A DNA stretch of 64,000 nt from Allolobophora icterica (taxonomy: Eukaryota; Annelida; Clitellata; Crassiclitellata; Lumbricidae), in NCBI GenBank assembly GCA_963556255.1, contig OY744614.1, positions 1,336,747-1,400,746 of the forward strand. Reading direction: 5' to 3'. Under the pieces are notes generated by a model. The model searched no databases and was not told the DNA's origin. It saw only the letters and a program-made list of their open reading frames with translations. Positions 45,890 to 55,797 of the stretch are shown here, in pieces. Position 1 is the stretch's first letter. Each line of letters begins with the position of its first letter. The translations under genes were made by a program, and so were the position numbers.

Positions 45890-46240
45890 GCTGAGAACGG
45901 CTGCGTTTTAAATGTATCTAACTGTAGCCGTGGATTAATTGCTGCATTATTCAGTGTTTAGCGCCATCTCGTGGATGTCAGTTACGTTGAAATCGATCTT
46001 CCACTTCTGATCCCATGGGTCATCATTATCCGTAACAGCTACTAACTGCTGAAAGCGATTGAATATTATAGCTCAGAATAGTTCAGTTTTAAAGGTGTCT
46101 AAATTCAGTCGTGGATTTAATCAAAACCTTCTATATACAATACAATACAATAGCATACAATCTAATACAACTGTGCATAGAAGATAATGATTTAAAGCAG
46201 CATTATTTAGTGTTTGGCGACAACTTGTGGCTTTTGGATG
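45890..46240 (-). repeat. Two head-to-tail 180-bp units
   Basis: TGCGTTTTAAATGTATCTAA (45901) and AGTTTTAAAGGTGTCTAAAT (46084) are about 183 bp apart. GCCATCTCGTGGATGTCAGT (45963) and GCGACAACTTGTGGC (46217) follow at matching offsets, with a TACAA run at 46136-46150. A clear example of the unit period. Confidence 0.75.
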
Positions 46241-46289
46241 CGTTGACACAAGTAGATAAAAAAAAGTTAAGATTACGAATAGTGAATTC

Positions 46290-46512
46290 TTGACGAAACA
46301 CGGCGATAAGTTATACAAGTTTTTCAGATATTTGGATAACCTGAAAATCCAGGTGGAATGGCAAGCCTCAAACAAGACCAGTGTAGGACTATTTGAGGCA
46401 CTTCATCCTTGTCTCTCCTAACTTCGTAGTTAGGTAGAGGGTTGCAGAATTGCAACAGTTATCGAACACAACATGCGGGAAGAATGTATAAAAGTCCATT
46501 TCGTTCCAATTC
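46290..46512 (-). repeat. 3' flank of a globin-derived repeat
   Basis: Minus strand: GAACGAAATGGACTTTTATA, TTTGAGGCTTGCCATTCCAC, CTGGATTTTCAGGTTATCCA and CGTCAAGAATTCACTATTCG. Matches 57225-57470 and 47839-48110. Confidence 0.65.
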
Positions 46513-46513
46513 A

Positions 46514-46690
46514 GTGGATGGATGGATGGATGGATGGATGGATGGATGGATGGATGGATGGATGGATGGATGGATGGATGGATGGATGGATGGATGGATG
46601 GATGGATGGATGGATGGATGGATGGATGGATGGATGGATGGATGGATGGATGGATGGATGGATGGATGGATGGATGGATGGATGGATGGA
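46514..46690. repeat. (ATGG)n, about 44 units
   Basis: Array upstream (minus sense) of the globin-repeat flank. On its right is GACACGGTAGCCAATTGGTT, a SINE-a head piece, not globin. Confidence 0.95.
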
Positions 46691-47162
46691 TGGTTGGATC
46701 GATGGATGGATGGATGGATCGATCGATTGATGGACACGGTAGCCAATTGGTTAAATCAGTTCCATGAATTGTCATTAATTAATCCATCCGTTAATATATA
46801 GCATCAGGAGGAAATATTTTCTTAAACTGCCATAATGTCTGTGCTCAGCATCTACTTTCCAGAAATCGCTTTCTTGACATAAGAAGGGTCTTCTATGAGA
46901 AGTGAAACCGTATCCAGCAACATTTTTAACTGAAGAATATTCCAATCGATTGAGACGCGGACAAATCTATACAACACGTGGAGTATACGTGCGTATGTGT
47001 ATAAATGTCTCTATCTGGCTCTCTGTATGAGTGTGAAGGTTAACGTTGTGATTCAGATCAACGTAGGAACCGTTTCTTCCGTTCATATTTTAACCTGAAG
47101 ACCAAGAATAAAGACGTTCGATCCCAAGACCAAGACCAAGACTTAAAAAAACGGACACCTGT

Positions 47163-47200
47163 GCATTAGAGACCAAGACCTTGGTCTTGGTCTCGAATGC
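47163..47200. other. Near-perfect 38-bp palindrome
   Basis: Arms of 18 bases with one mismatch around a TT centre (inner half GAGACCAAGACC / GGTCTTGGTCTC). CCAAGACCAAGACC repeats lie just upstream (47128-47144). Confidence 0.8.
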
Positions 47201-47439
47201 ACTGGTGCACACTGGTGCACAACGAATGCACAACAAGACTGCGTAACTGACATTAACAAGATGTCGCTAAATTCTAAATATTAAATCATGAACTTATATT
47301 CACAGTTGCATCGTATTGTGTTGTATTCTATATAGAACTTCATGATTTAATCCACGAATAACGGTTAGACACCTTTAAAATGTGTTCATTCACAGCTACA
47401 TGTTCTCCAGTCGCGTTACTAGCGACATTGTTTCCCCCA

Positions 47440-47751
47440 GACGAATTTCTGTATGACTCGTTGTTCAAGAGCCACGGCTCGAAGTTCATGCACGCCGTCG
47501 ACCTCGTTCACCTCAACCTCGACGCACTTAACATCATCATCACTCAGAACCTCATCTGGTTGGGTGGGGGGGATCATGCGAGGATCAAAACTTCGGGTTG
47601 GACTTCCTCGACGTCTTCCAGGCGGCGATGATGGACGTCTGGCGGATGGTTCTCGGTTGGAGGAGGTTCGACCGGATATGCAGGCGCTCTTGGAAAAAGA
47701 TCTTCCGACTAATCACTTCGAAGGTTCTCGTGGGTTACCTGTTTCCTAAAC
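47440..47751 (+). pseudogene. Globin-derived pseudogene, 5'-truncated copy
   Basis: The frame reads FLYDSLFKSHGSKFMHAVDL, HLNLDALNIIITQNLIWLGG and DHARIK. A frameshift follows near the F helix, and a second frame continues FGLDFLDVFQAAMMDVWRMV and WKKIFRLITSKVLVGY. It is homologous to 57605-58091. His in KSH (E7 position) and in GDHAR (F8 position) are both present. The start is about residue 50 of the globin. It lies directly after a 180-bp unit (core TTAGACACCTTTAAAATGTG at 47367) and leads into an ATCC array. There are no introns. Confidence 0.75.
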
Positions 47752-48110
47752 CCATCCATCCATCCGTCCGTCCGTCCATCCATCCTTTCGTCCATCTATC
47801 CATATATTCATCCATCCATTCTTCCATCCATCCGTAACACGGACGGCAGTTGATCTGAACTTTATTTACATTCTTCTCACTTGGGGTTGTGTTCATTGCG
47901 TTTAACAATTTGGCAATCCTCTTCCTAACTTCGAAGATAGGAATGGCAAGGTTGAGGTTCCTGAAATACGCTGGTTATGTTTGAGGTTTGCCACTCCACC
48001 TGGATTTTCAAGCTCTCTAAAAATCTGGAAATAACTTATTTGCCGTGTTCCATGAAGAATTCACTAATCGTAGTAGTAACCTGGGAATTTTTATTTACCT
48101 GTCTGAAAGG
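47752..48110 (+). repeat. (ATCC)n and 3' flank of the globin-derived repeat
   Basis: An imperfect ATCC/GTCC array (47752-47838), then TTTGGCAATCCTCTTCCTAA, TTTGCCACTCCACCTGGATT and GAAGAATTCACTAATCGTAG, shared with 30483-30760. Confidence 0.75.
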
Positions 48111-48114
48111 AGAG

Positions 48115-48688
48115 CAAATAAGGTCCTCAAATTTAAAAATAAAGTAAAACAATTAATTTCACGTGGCCTCGACGCGCACAGAAGTGAAACTTCTTAACCT
48201 GTAAAGAATCAGCTTCGCAGCATAAATGGAGCAGCAACGTTTGAACTGCCTTTCACTCGTGTTCATAGAAAATCACACCCTGAAGACCACTGACTTAAAA
48301 AATTATAAATCCACTATCTGCAAAGAAATTTTTGTCAAACGTTAATGTTGATTAATATTAATTAGTGTTGAAAATGGTACCTTCTCGAACTCTTCACTAA
48401 CCAGCCACCCCGGTCTACCCGTTCATCCTCATCACATTTACATTGCATTTCTGTACTTGACAGTGATATATATATATGGTTTCTTATGACTCGTCTGAAA
48501 AAGTAGACCTCATAAATATTCAGTAGATCCTACTTCGACTGTCAAAATTAATTAAAAGTATCAGAAAGTAAGATTAAATTCGTTCAAAATTAGGAGCGTA
48601 CCCAGTACTAACCAAATCATGCACTTATTGAACAAACCGCTCCTTCTAGTTGCCTTCTGTGACAAACCCGGGTGACTAGATACAACCT
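48115..48688. other. Unassigned stretch
   Basis: No gene seen. AAAATTAAACAATTAATTTC-type AT-rich DNA; possible LINE debris (short open pieces around 48150-48350), not assignable. Confidence 0.35.
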
Positions 48689-49232
48689 CAACCTTGAATC
48701 CACCCAAATCAAGAGTCTTCAACTTACCGTGTCCAATACTCACTAGCAATGGCTTTCATTATAACGCCCAAACATCATCATATTACCACTGGCTACTACT
48801 GGTTCCACAGCGAATTCACTTCAAAGTCCTATCACTATTTACAAGTCCCTACAATATTCCCAGCCCGAATACCTCCGTGCTCTCTTCACCATCCCGGAAA
48901 CCCGCTCCACCCGATCATCCTATCTCAATCTTTCTCGACCCCCTTCACCTCCAGTCACTATATACTCATCTCAAGTTCTCCAACCGAGCCATATCCAACA
49001 CAGCAACACGCCTTGAGATTTCCCTCTGAATTCCGCAGATTCTCGGTTCATTGCTACTCGTCCTCCATCCTCCTCCTCATGTCCCTGTATCTATCACCCC
49101 GGGCTTTCCACTCAAAACTGAAGTCTCACCTTTTCAATTACTCCTACCCTGACTCATCTGCTCCTCCGCCATCCAATTCTTCTTGCCCCAAAACGACACC
49201 CGCCTCTACAGCTGCTATGCCTCCTCTCTTAA

Positions 49233-50893
49233 CCTTCGCAGGACGGAAAGGGGTAAATAATTACCCCAGCGGTGTTTGGATGTTGATTGCGGAGCAACTG
49301 TAGGTAGGTATCATTTGTCGTTCCACATGTTTACAAGTTACCACCAATGACATATTCTGACTGCATACCCACCACATTGCCATGTGGTGGGAAAAAGATA
49401 TTTCAATCCAAAGTGTCCTGGGGTAAAAATTTACCCCTCTTCGTCCTCGACGTCGTTATTTTTTCGTTCCTAGGGCAGATATGTTTTTTAAAGATATGAG
49501 CTCATAAGTGACTTGCAATCATAAATCAAGTGTGGAATCTACCACGGAATTGATTGTTAACAGTTTCATAATTGTGGAGAGTTTATTTTCCAAGATGGCC
49601 GCCAATATGGACGCCAAAACAAAAATGTGTATGTCTGAGCTCATAGGTAAGCTACAATGACAAATGAAGTGTCAATTGCAATATTTCCAAAGTCAAGGAA
49701 TCGATTTATCGTAGTGCCAATCGTGTATGAGTACTACTGTCCAAGATGGCGACCAACATGGCCGCCAAAACACAAAAATGTGTATATCTCGGCTCGTAGG
49801 TAAGATACAATGACAAATGAAGTGTCAATAGTAGCATTTCCAAGGTCAGGGAATTCATTTATCGTAGTGACAATAGCGTGGGAATGCTAATATCCAAGAT
49901 GGCGGCCAATATGGCCGCCAAAACAGAAAATAAGGGATTATCAATCAACTGACTGATCGGTCGCTATTGCCACTGCGATAAATCGATTCCTTGACCTCGG
50001 TAATGTCACAATTGACACATCATTTGTCATTGCAGCTTACCTACAAGCTGAGATATACATATTTTTGTGTTTTCGCGGCCATGTTGGCCGCCATCTTGGA
50101 AATTAGTATTCCCACACGATTGCCACTACGATAATTTGATTTTCTGACCTTAGAACTGTTACAATTGATACCTCATTTGTCATTGTAACCTACCTATGTG
50201 CTGAGATATACATATTTTGTGTTTTCGCGGCCATTTTGGCCGCCATCTTGGAAAATAGTATTGCTACACTATTGTCACTATGATGAATCGATTCCTTAAC
50301 CTTGAATATGTTACAATTGACACTTAATTTGCAATTTTAGCTTACCTATGAGCTGAGACATAATATTGTTTGTCTGGCAGACATATTGGCCGCCATCTTG
50401 GAAAATAATATTCCCACACTATTGCCACTACGATAATTCGATTCCTTGACCTTGGGAATGTTACAATGGACACTTCATTTGTCATTGTAAATTACTTATG
50501 AGCTGAGACATACATATTGTTATGTTTTGGGCGGCCATGTTGGCCGCCATCTTGGAAAATAGTATTCGCACACTATTGCCACTATGATAAATCGATTTCT
50601 CGACCTTGAAAATGTTGCAATTGACACTTCATTTGTCATTGTAGCTTACCTACGTGCTGAGATACACATTTTTGTGTGTTTTGGCGGCCATATTGGCCGC
50701 CATCTTGAAAAGTAGTATTTGCACACTATTGCCACTATGATAAATCGGTTCCTTGACCTTGGAAATGTTACAATTGACACTTCATTTGTCATCGTAGCTT
50801 ACCTGTGAGCTGAGATATTATACATTATTTTGGGGTAAAAAATTACCCCTCTTCGTCCTCCGTGTATCGTAAAATCTTTCCGTCCTGCGAAGG
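49233..50893. mobile_element. piggyBac-like non-autonomous element, TTAA duplication
   Basis: TTAA at 49229-49232 and 50894-50897. Inverted ends are CCTTCGCAGGACGGAAAG on both sides (18 bases identical). A subterminal GGGGTAAA..TTACCCC..CTTCGTCCTC block near the right end also occurs internally at 49423-49455. No transposase. TTAA targets and C-rich terminal repeats fit piggyBac-type cut-and-paste elements, though Kolobok also uses TTAA. Confidence 0.8.
49586..50820. repeat. Palindromic array of ~152-bp units (3 forward, 5 inverted)
   Basis: Forward units carry CCAAGATGGC(G/C)(G/A)CCAA at about 49591, 49741 and 49893. Inverted units carry GGCCGCCATCTTGGAAA at about 50086, 50239, 50388, 50541 and 50694. 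Each unit also has ACAATGACAAATGAAGTGTC and a GATAAATCGATTCCTTGACC-like block. The switch of orientation is near 49930-49970. Confidence 0.85.
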
Positions 50894-51179
50894 TTAATCT
50901 GGCCCTCTGCAAACCGGACTCGGATCTCCTTTGGACTACTCTCCGAAAAACACTCTCTGATATGACGTATCGCTCGTGAATAGGCTGGTGCCGTGCGCTT
51001 GGCCTTCGAGTGGCGCCTTAGAAATTTGGAGATCATGATTACGATTACGACTACAACAGATTTCCAATCCTGACATAGACTGAAGCATTGAATAAATATA
51101 TATTCGATACACACAAGTAGGCCCTATTTGGTGTGACCAGAAGATTAGGCCTTTTAATTGATTTTAGAAAAGGACTTTA

Positions 51180-51350
51180 GAAAAATATTTTGGAGAAAGT
51201 ATTTTGTAAAAGTATTTTGAATTCTCCAAAAATACTTTTAGAAACTATTTTGAAAATACTTTCACAAAATACTTTTCAAAAGTATTTTGAAAATACAAAA
51301 TAAAATAGTATTTTCTATTTTGAAAATAGAAAACTATTTTCAAAATACTA
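51180..51350. repeat. AAGTATTTT / AAAATACTT palindromic cluster
   Basis: More than ten copies of AGTATTTT or its complement in both orientations, making multiple short hairpins. Possibly a terminus of a DNA element; the boundaries are unclear. Confidence 0.6.
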
Positions 51351-51735
51351 TGGTGCCATCATTGGTTACAAGGATCAGAAACATGGGCCATGAGGAAAGA
51401 AGACACCAAGAAACTGGAGGCTTTGGAGAGGTGGATTTGGAGAAGAATGGAGAAGACTATATTATATTGGCTGCACAGAACATAAAAGAAATGAAAGCGT
51501 GATGTGAGTAATTGGAGAAGAGGGATCCTTGATAAACACACTAAGAAAGTGGCAGATGAATTGGACCGTGCACACGCTGAGAGGGGACTCTGTCATAGGA
51601 TGTGTCATCGCGGGGAGAATAGAGGAGAGGAGGACAAGGGAAAGACCAAGACAGATGATGTTAAATTGGATGATGAAGACAGGATACAGAAGACTCAAAG
51701 AATATGCTCAAAGTCGAGAGGAGTGACAACGTCGG
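51351..51735 (+). pseudogene. RTE-like LINE C-terminal remnant
   Basis: First frame GSETWAMRKEDTKKLEALER, then WIWRRMEK. After a frameshift: DSVIGCVIAGRIEERRTRER, then PRQMMLNWMMKTGYRRLKEY and AQSREE. This is the post-catalytic region of an RTE-type reverse transcriptase (compare GCETWVLTKA at 8917-9381). At least two frame changes. Confidence 0.75.
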
Positions 51736-51739
51736 ACTT

Positions 51740-51899
51740 TTGAACGTGCCCGAGGCAAAGAACCGGAAGAAGTTAAACGGGGAATTAATCGTTTCAAAGG
51801 GGTGCAACTGGAGCAATGGATATGTTGTATAGGCTTCCTTGTATCGGTGCCATGGAAATTTGCGTTGTTGTTGTTGTTGTTGTTGTTATCATTATCATT
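51740..51899. repeat. Unit and GTT run
   Basis: GTTTCAAAGGGGTGCAACTG near 51790, the SINE-b-like CGGTGCCATGGAAATTTGCG near 51845, and a GTT run at 51863-51886. Confidence 0.45.
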
Positions 51900-52100
51900 A
51901 TTATTATAAACTTGCCCTGACACTTCTTTGCAGTTCTTTCTTAATTTAAAGCAGGATCTGAAAGAAATCATTTGAAGACACCGGAGTTCAAACGAAACCT
52001 TACTTTGTGTTTAACAACACCTTCTCGATGTCCGTTCAGTTGATGGCGACCTTAACTTTCACCAGGCCACAACAGGGACTTGATGGTACATCTGGCGATA
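51900..52100 (-). repeat. A-repeat fragment
   Basis: AAACTTGCCCTGACACTTCT, AACAACACCTTCTCGATGTC and GTTGATGGCGACCTTAAC. Confidence 0.75.
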
Positions 52101-52111
52101 AAACACGATTG

Positions 52112-52116
<5 letters not shown>

Positions 52117-52149
<33 letters not shown>
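52117..52149. repeat. (TA)n
   Basis: Left-flanking TA array of the mariner element. Confidence 0.9.
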
Positions 52150-52151
<2 letters not shown>

Positions 52152-53114
52152 CGTGTCTCAAAATAAACTGTGCAAAATTGTTTCTTTCAGAACTTCGTCA
52201 AATTTCCACCAATTGTAATAATTTTTGGTAGGTAGATGGCAAAATGGCTGAAATTTTATGCTATACATAAATTTTCCACCTCACCTGACTCATGTCACCG
52301 CACTACCTTGTTAAACACAGATGTACCAATTTCTTATAAAACGCTTAAATTTTATTACATGCAACAAACTATCTGACGACTTAATTAGCACGCAGTAAAG
52401 TAAAATATGGTTTACTTAGCAGAGTTTTTAATTGTTATGACAGATCTGCTTAAAAGTGTTAGAATTGGTCCTCGAAATGTGCCCGCTTACACGGACACAA
52501 GCGCTTAGACGGCCGATAGCAGCATCAACGATCGACTGGTCAAAGCGCGCCCACTCGTCGATCAGACGCGTTTTGAGTTCGTCGACGTTGGCTGTTCTGG
52601 AGCGGTAAACCTTTTCCTGCAGCACACTCCATATGCTATAGTCGACTGGGTTAAGATCCAGTGAATTCTGCGGCCAGTGTTGGAGGTATGAAGTCGGGCG
52701 TTTCTCGCTCCAGGAAAGAGACAGTGTCGCATGTGCTCGATGCGCCGGGGCGCCATCCTGTTGAAAGACAAAAACTCGCCCTGGGATATCCGGCGTATGT
52801 CTGGCAGTAGCTTCTGGGAAAGAAGGTTGTCGCGATATTAGGCCCCATTCACTTTGACACCCGGCTCGATGAAATGGATTTCAGTGCAGCCAAGTTTCGA
52901 GACGCTAGTTGTTAAAATTTAAGCGTTATATAAGAAATTGGTACATCTGTGTTTAAAAAAGTAGTGCGGTGACATAAGTCAGGTGAGGTGGAAAATTTAT
53001 GTATAGCATAAAAGTTTAGCTATTTTGCCATCTACCTACCAAAAATTATTACAATTGGTGGAAATTTGAGGAAGTTCTGACAGAAACAATTTTGCACAGT
53101 TTATTTTGAGACAC

Positions 53115-53117
<3 letters not shown>
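52150..53117. mobile_element. mariner-like element with ~205-bp inverted repeats, in a TA array
   Basis: The outer ends are ACCGTGTCTCAAAATAAACT at both sides (inverted). Identity continues inward for about 205 bp (52150-52360 and 53117-52912) with few mismatches. The middle holds the C-terminal part of a mariner transposase on the minus strand. TA tracts flank both ends. TIRs of this length are unusual for mariner, whose TIRs are usually about 30 bp, so the copy may be a rearranged, partly palindromic derivative. Confidence 0.8.
52440..52900 (-). pseudogene. mariner-type transposase, C-terminal remnant
   Basis: DDE/D transposase of the Tc1/mariner superfamily, which cuts and pastes the element into TA. 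The minus strand reads FVFQQDGAPAHRAHA (second catalytic Asp in QQD). After a frameshift near 52735 it continues WPQNSLDLNPVDYSIW (third catalytic Asp region), then LQEKVYRSRTANVDELKTRL and the end VDAAIGRLSACVRVSG. The N-terminal helix-turn-helix and first Asp are absent. The copy is inactive. Confidence 0.85.

Positions 53118-53206
<89 letters not shown>
53118..53206. repeat. (TA)n
   Basis: Right-flanking TA array of the mariner element. Confidence 0.95.
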
Positions 53207-53208
<2 letters not shown>

Positions 53209-53227
53209 AGAGATGGGAAGCGTTTAA

Positions 53228-53515
53228 CCCTCGAATGCCCTCCGACCGGACCCCAGACCCACTTTTCCACGAATAACTTTAGAACGGCAGCGAAATTGTG
53301 AAAATGGTTTTAGGACTTCCTAAAGCCTTCAATTGGGCTTCGTATGATATATTTTGCGTGATTATTCTACCACCCTGTAGCCCACAACCATAGCATATAC
53401 CAAGGACACCCCCAAGATATGCGATTGATGGTCATACTGGCACATGGTTTACCAGCCCAGATATAATTTATTTAACGAACGTTATTGTGAAATACCATAT
53501 ATCAGTCGATGTCCG
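53228..53515. mobile_element. piggyBac-like element, one end
   Basis: TTAA (53224-53227) then CCCTCGAATGCCCTCCGACC, related to the terminus at 544 (inverted). The interior shares CCATAGCATATACCAAGGAC and GGTCATACTGGCACATGGTT with 60-130. It is truncated near 53515, where an A-repeat segment (GTCCGTTCAGTTGACGACGA) begins. Confidence 0.65.
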
Positions 53516-53566
53516 TTCAGTTGACGACGACCTAAGTTTCACCATTCAAGACGGAAATAATCTACA

Positions 53567-55618
53567 GTTGTTGTTGTTTATTGGAATTTTGGGAGCACTC
53601 ATGACTAAGATGATGGCCCCCTTACGCAGTATACAACTATAGTCTACATGTTGTTAAAATAGTGTCTGTCTCTGAGAACATATGTACAAAAGTTTTTTCT
53701 GCTTTTAGTTAATATATTCGATGATTCCACTGTCTTAGAGCTGCTCTCGGGGGTTGCTGCGAGCCGGCTACCCGACCCTAGTCCCTGCCATTGCAGGATG
53801 AGGGAGGTAGGATTTATCCAGTGCTCCAGACCAGCTTTAGGAAGTTTACTCTTCCTCCCCAGTTCAGCTGTTTTGTTGGAGAGTCTCTTTGATGTTTCAG
53901 GCTGCTTCCAACTGTAGATGTCATCGAGTTTCTGTTTCGCTCTTTGCGGCGTTGTCTTTTCATATTCTTTTCTGAAAGATCAAGTGGTGAAACTTTTTGC
54001 AGTATCATCTTATCATTAAACAACATTTATACGTCTATAGTAATCTATTTGTTTTATTTATTATGGAGTGTAGTGCGTTGTCATATGATCTATTGGATAG
54101 AAGTTCTTGAACTGTTTTTGGTTTAACATTGCCACCAGTATTCTTTACCATTTGTGCTGTTAAGTTATAGTGCTTGCATTCGAATAGAAAGTGTGTTATC
54201 GTTTCCTGAGTGTTGCAGTGGTCACATTTTCCGGTTGGATGTTGACCTATTTTAAAAAGATAATGGTTTAGTCTACAGTGTCCTAGCCTTAGTCTGGTAA
54301 TTAGTCTTTCTTTACCCCGTTTATTCACATTGAGCTTTATTTTATTACTTACAGTTGGCTCCAAAGTTTTATAATGCAATCCTGTTGTCTGGCTATCATA
54401 TTCTTTCTGCCATAGTGCTATGATATATTTATCTATGTCATTATATGCGTCTTTTAATTCGTTACTTACTTCAAGGTCGATAGTGGGGTGTGCGGTTGCT
54501 TCCTTACATAATGCGTCAGCTTTCTCATTCCCTGCTATACCCACGTGGCTTGGTATCCATGCAAAGGTAACTGGGCAGTTTTGAGGTTGCAGAATTTTTA
54601 ATAATTTCATAATTTTAAGGACCAGGTTCGGCTTGGAGTCCGATGTTCGAGCCTGAATGGCTTCGACGCTGCTTAAGGAGTCAGTAAAGATTACAACTGG
54701 CTCACTAATCCGGCTAGAGATTAGCCAATTTAAAGCTTGTTCTATTGCTACTAATTCTGCAGTGAAAACTGACGAATGATCGGTTATTCTGAGCTTTTCC
54801 ACTTTTAGTTCAGGGATATAGTAAGCCGATCCCACTTGGCCTTTCTCGGTTTTAGAGCCATCCGTGAATATCTTCCTTACGTTTTTATACTTTTCCATGA
54901 ATTCAAGAGCATAACATTTTATTATCTCTGGGTTATCTTTCTTACTTATAACCTCTCTAAGTTCCATATCGGTGTCTGCGTGGGGGAAGTGCCAGGGCGG
55001 TGTGTCAGAGATAATTTGCCCTTCTATTTCATTTTCAAGGGTCCCCAGATATTCCTTAACAATTGTGCTCATTGGTTCGGCTCCTAATTTGAAATTTCCG
55101 TACTGAGTTTCCCATGAATCTGCTGTAATTGATTTAGCTGGATTGTTTTTTGATGTCTGTAGTTTAGTGACGTATTGTAGCTGCAGTTTATGCCTCCTTA
55201 AGGAAAGAGGCATCTCACCGCATTCTTGTTGGAGGGCATGGATTGGGGTGGATTTCATTGCTCCACAGCAGATTCGGAGACAGGTTGATTGGATAATGTC
55301 AAGTTGCTTTAGAAGTCGTTTGCTCGCTGTATACAGAACCTGACACCCATAATCTAGTCTAGACCTGATAAGAGTTCTGTAGATTGTTAATAGAGATCTT
55401 TTGCTGGCACCCCATTTCTGGCCTGTAAGACTCCTTAACAAATTTATTTTGCATTTACTTCTATTTACTAAGTGTTGAATATGTTCTTTCCAAGTCAGTC
55501 TGGGATCAAAAATTAATCCAAGGAATTTAACCTTATCCACAATTTGAACAATTTTATCGTTAATTTTTATATTTAAATTAGAATACTTTGCTACACTTTT
55601 TCTACAGGATAAATGCGA
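53567..55618 (-). mobile_element. I/Nimb-like LINE, 5'-truncated
   Basis: ORF2 3' half plus about 470 bp of UTR. The 3' end on the minus strand is CCAATAAACAACAACAAC (53585-53567), an AATAAA signal fused to a short CAA repeat. It inserted between A-repeat or unit sequences; the 5' break is near 55618. Confidence 0.8.
54035..55618 (-). CDS. LINE ORF2 C-terminal half: RT thumb, RNase H, zinc knuckle
   Basis: Open for 528 codons with no stop up to the truncation. The codon at 55540 is GTG (Val), not a true start; in-frame residues such as SCRKSVAKYSN precede it. Counting from 55540: KFLGLIFDPRLTWKEH (thumb, near 4-20), SRLDYGCQVLY near 60, then an RNase H domain with FTDGSK (Asp 227), AELVAI (Glu 262), FTDSLS (Asp 287) and WIPSHVGIAGNEKAD (His 332, Asp 342). 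A CCHC knuckle follows, CDHCNTQETITHFLFEC. The RNase H places it with I/Nimb/Jockey-group LINEs that degrade their RNA template. The polymerase active site and endonuclease are lost. Confidence 0.9.
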   Translation of the reverse strand, partial: SHLSCRKSVAKYSNLNIKINDKIVQIVDKVKFLGLIFDPRLTWKEHIQHLVNRSKCKINLLRSLTGQKWGASKRSLLTIYRTLIRSRLDYGCQVLYTASKRLLKQLDIIQSTCLRICCGAMKSTPIHALQQECGEMPLSLRRHKLQLQYVTKLQTSKNNPAKSITADSWETQYGNFKLGAEPMSTIVKEYLGTLENEIEGQIISDTPPWHFPHADTDMELREVISKKDNPEIIKCYALEFMEKYKNVRKIFTDGSKTEKGQVGSAYYIPELKVEKLRITDHSSVFTAELVAIEQALNWLISSRISEPVVIFTDSLSSVEAIQARTSDSKPNLVLKIMKLLKILQPQNCPVTFAWIPSHVGIAGNEKADALCKEATAHPTIDLEVSNELKDAYNDIDKYIIALWQKEYDSQTTGLHYKTLEPTVSNKIKLNVNKRGKERLITRLRLGHCRLNHYLFKIGQHPTGKCDHCNTQETITHFLFECKHYNLTAQMVKNTGGNVKPKTVQELLSNRSYDNALHSIINKTNRLL

Positions 55619-55619
55619 C

Positions 55620-55720
55620 TGATAATATAGCTAAGAATGGCTGCGTTTAAAAGGTGTGTAACCGGAGATGTGAATTTTGTGTATTAATGTCTATTGTACT
55701 TACGACATCTCGTGACTGCC

Positions 55721-55797
<77 letters not shown>

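Larger units (their letters stand above)
48690..51065 (+). pseudogene. GATTAC-LINE C-terminal half, split by a piggyBac-like insertion
   Basis: Coding pieces: HWLLLVPQRIHFKVLSLF (thumb motif), SNRAISNTATRLEISL, PSEFRRFSV and AFHSKLKSHLFNYSYPDSSA, in two frames. The UTR is cut at a TTAA (49229-49232) and resumes at 50894 with TCTGGCCCTCTGCAAACCGG. It ends GGCGCCTTAGAAATTTGGAG, then ATCATGATTACGATTACGA. The uninterrupted order is seen at 10500-10700. Compared with the LINE at 3407 it is a separate L2/CR1-like lineage. Confidence 0.75.
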
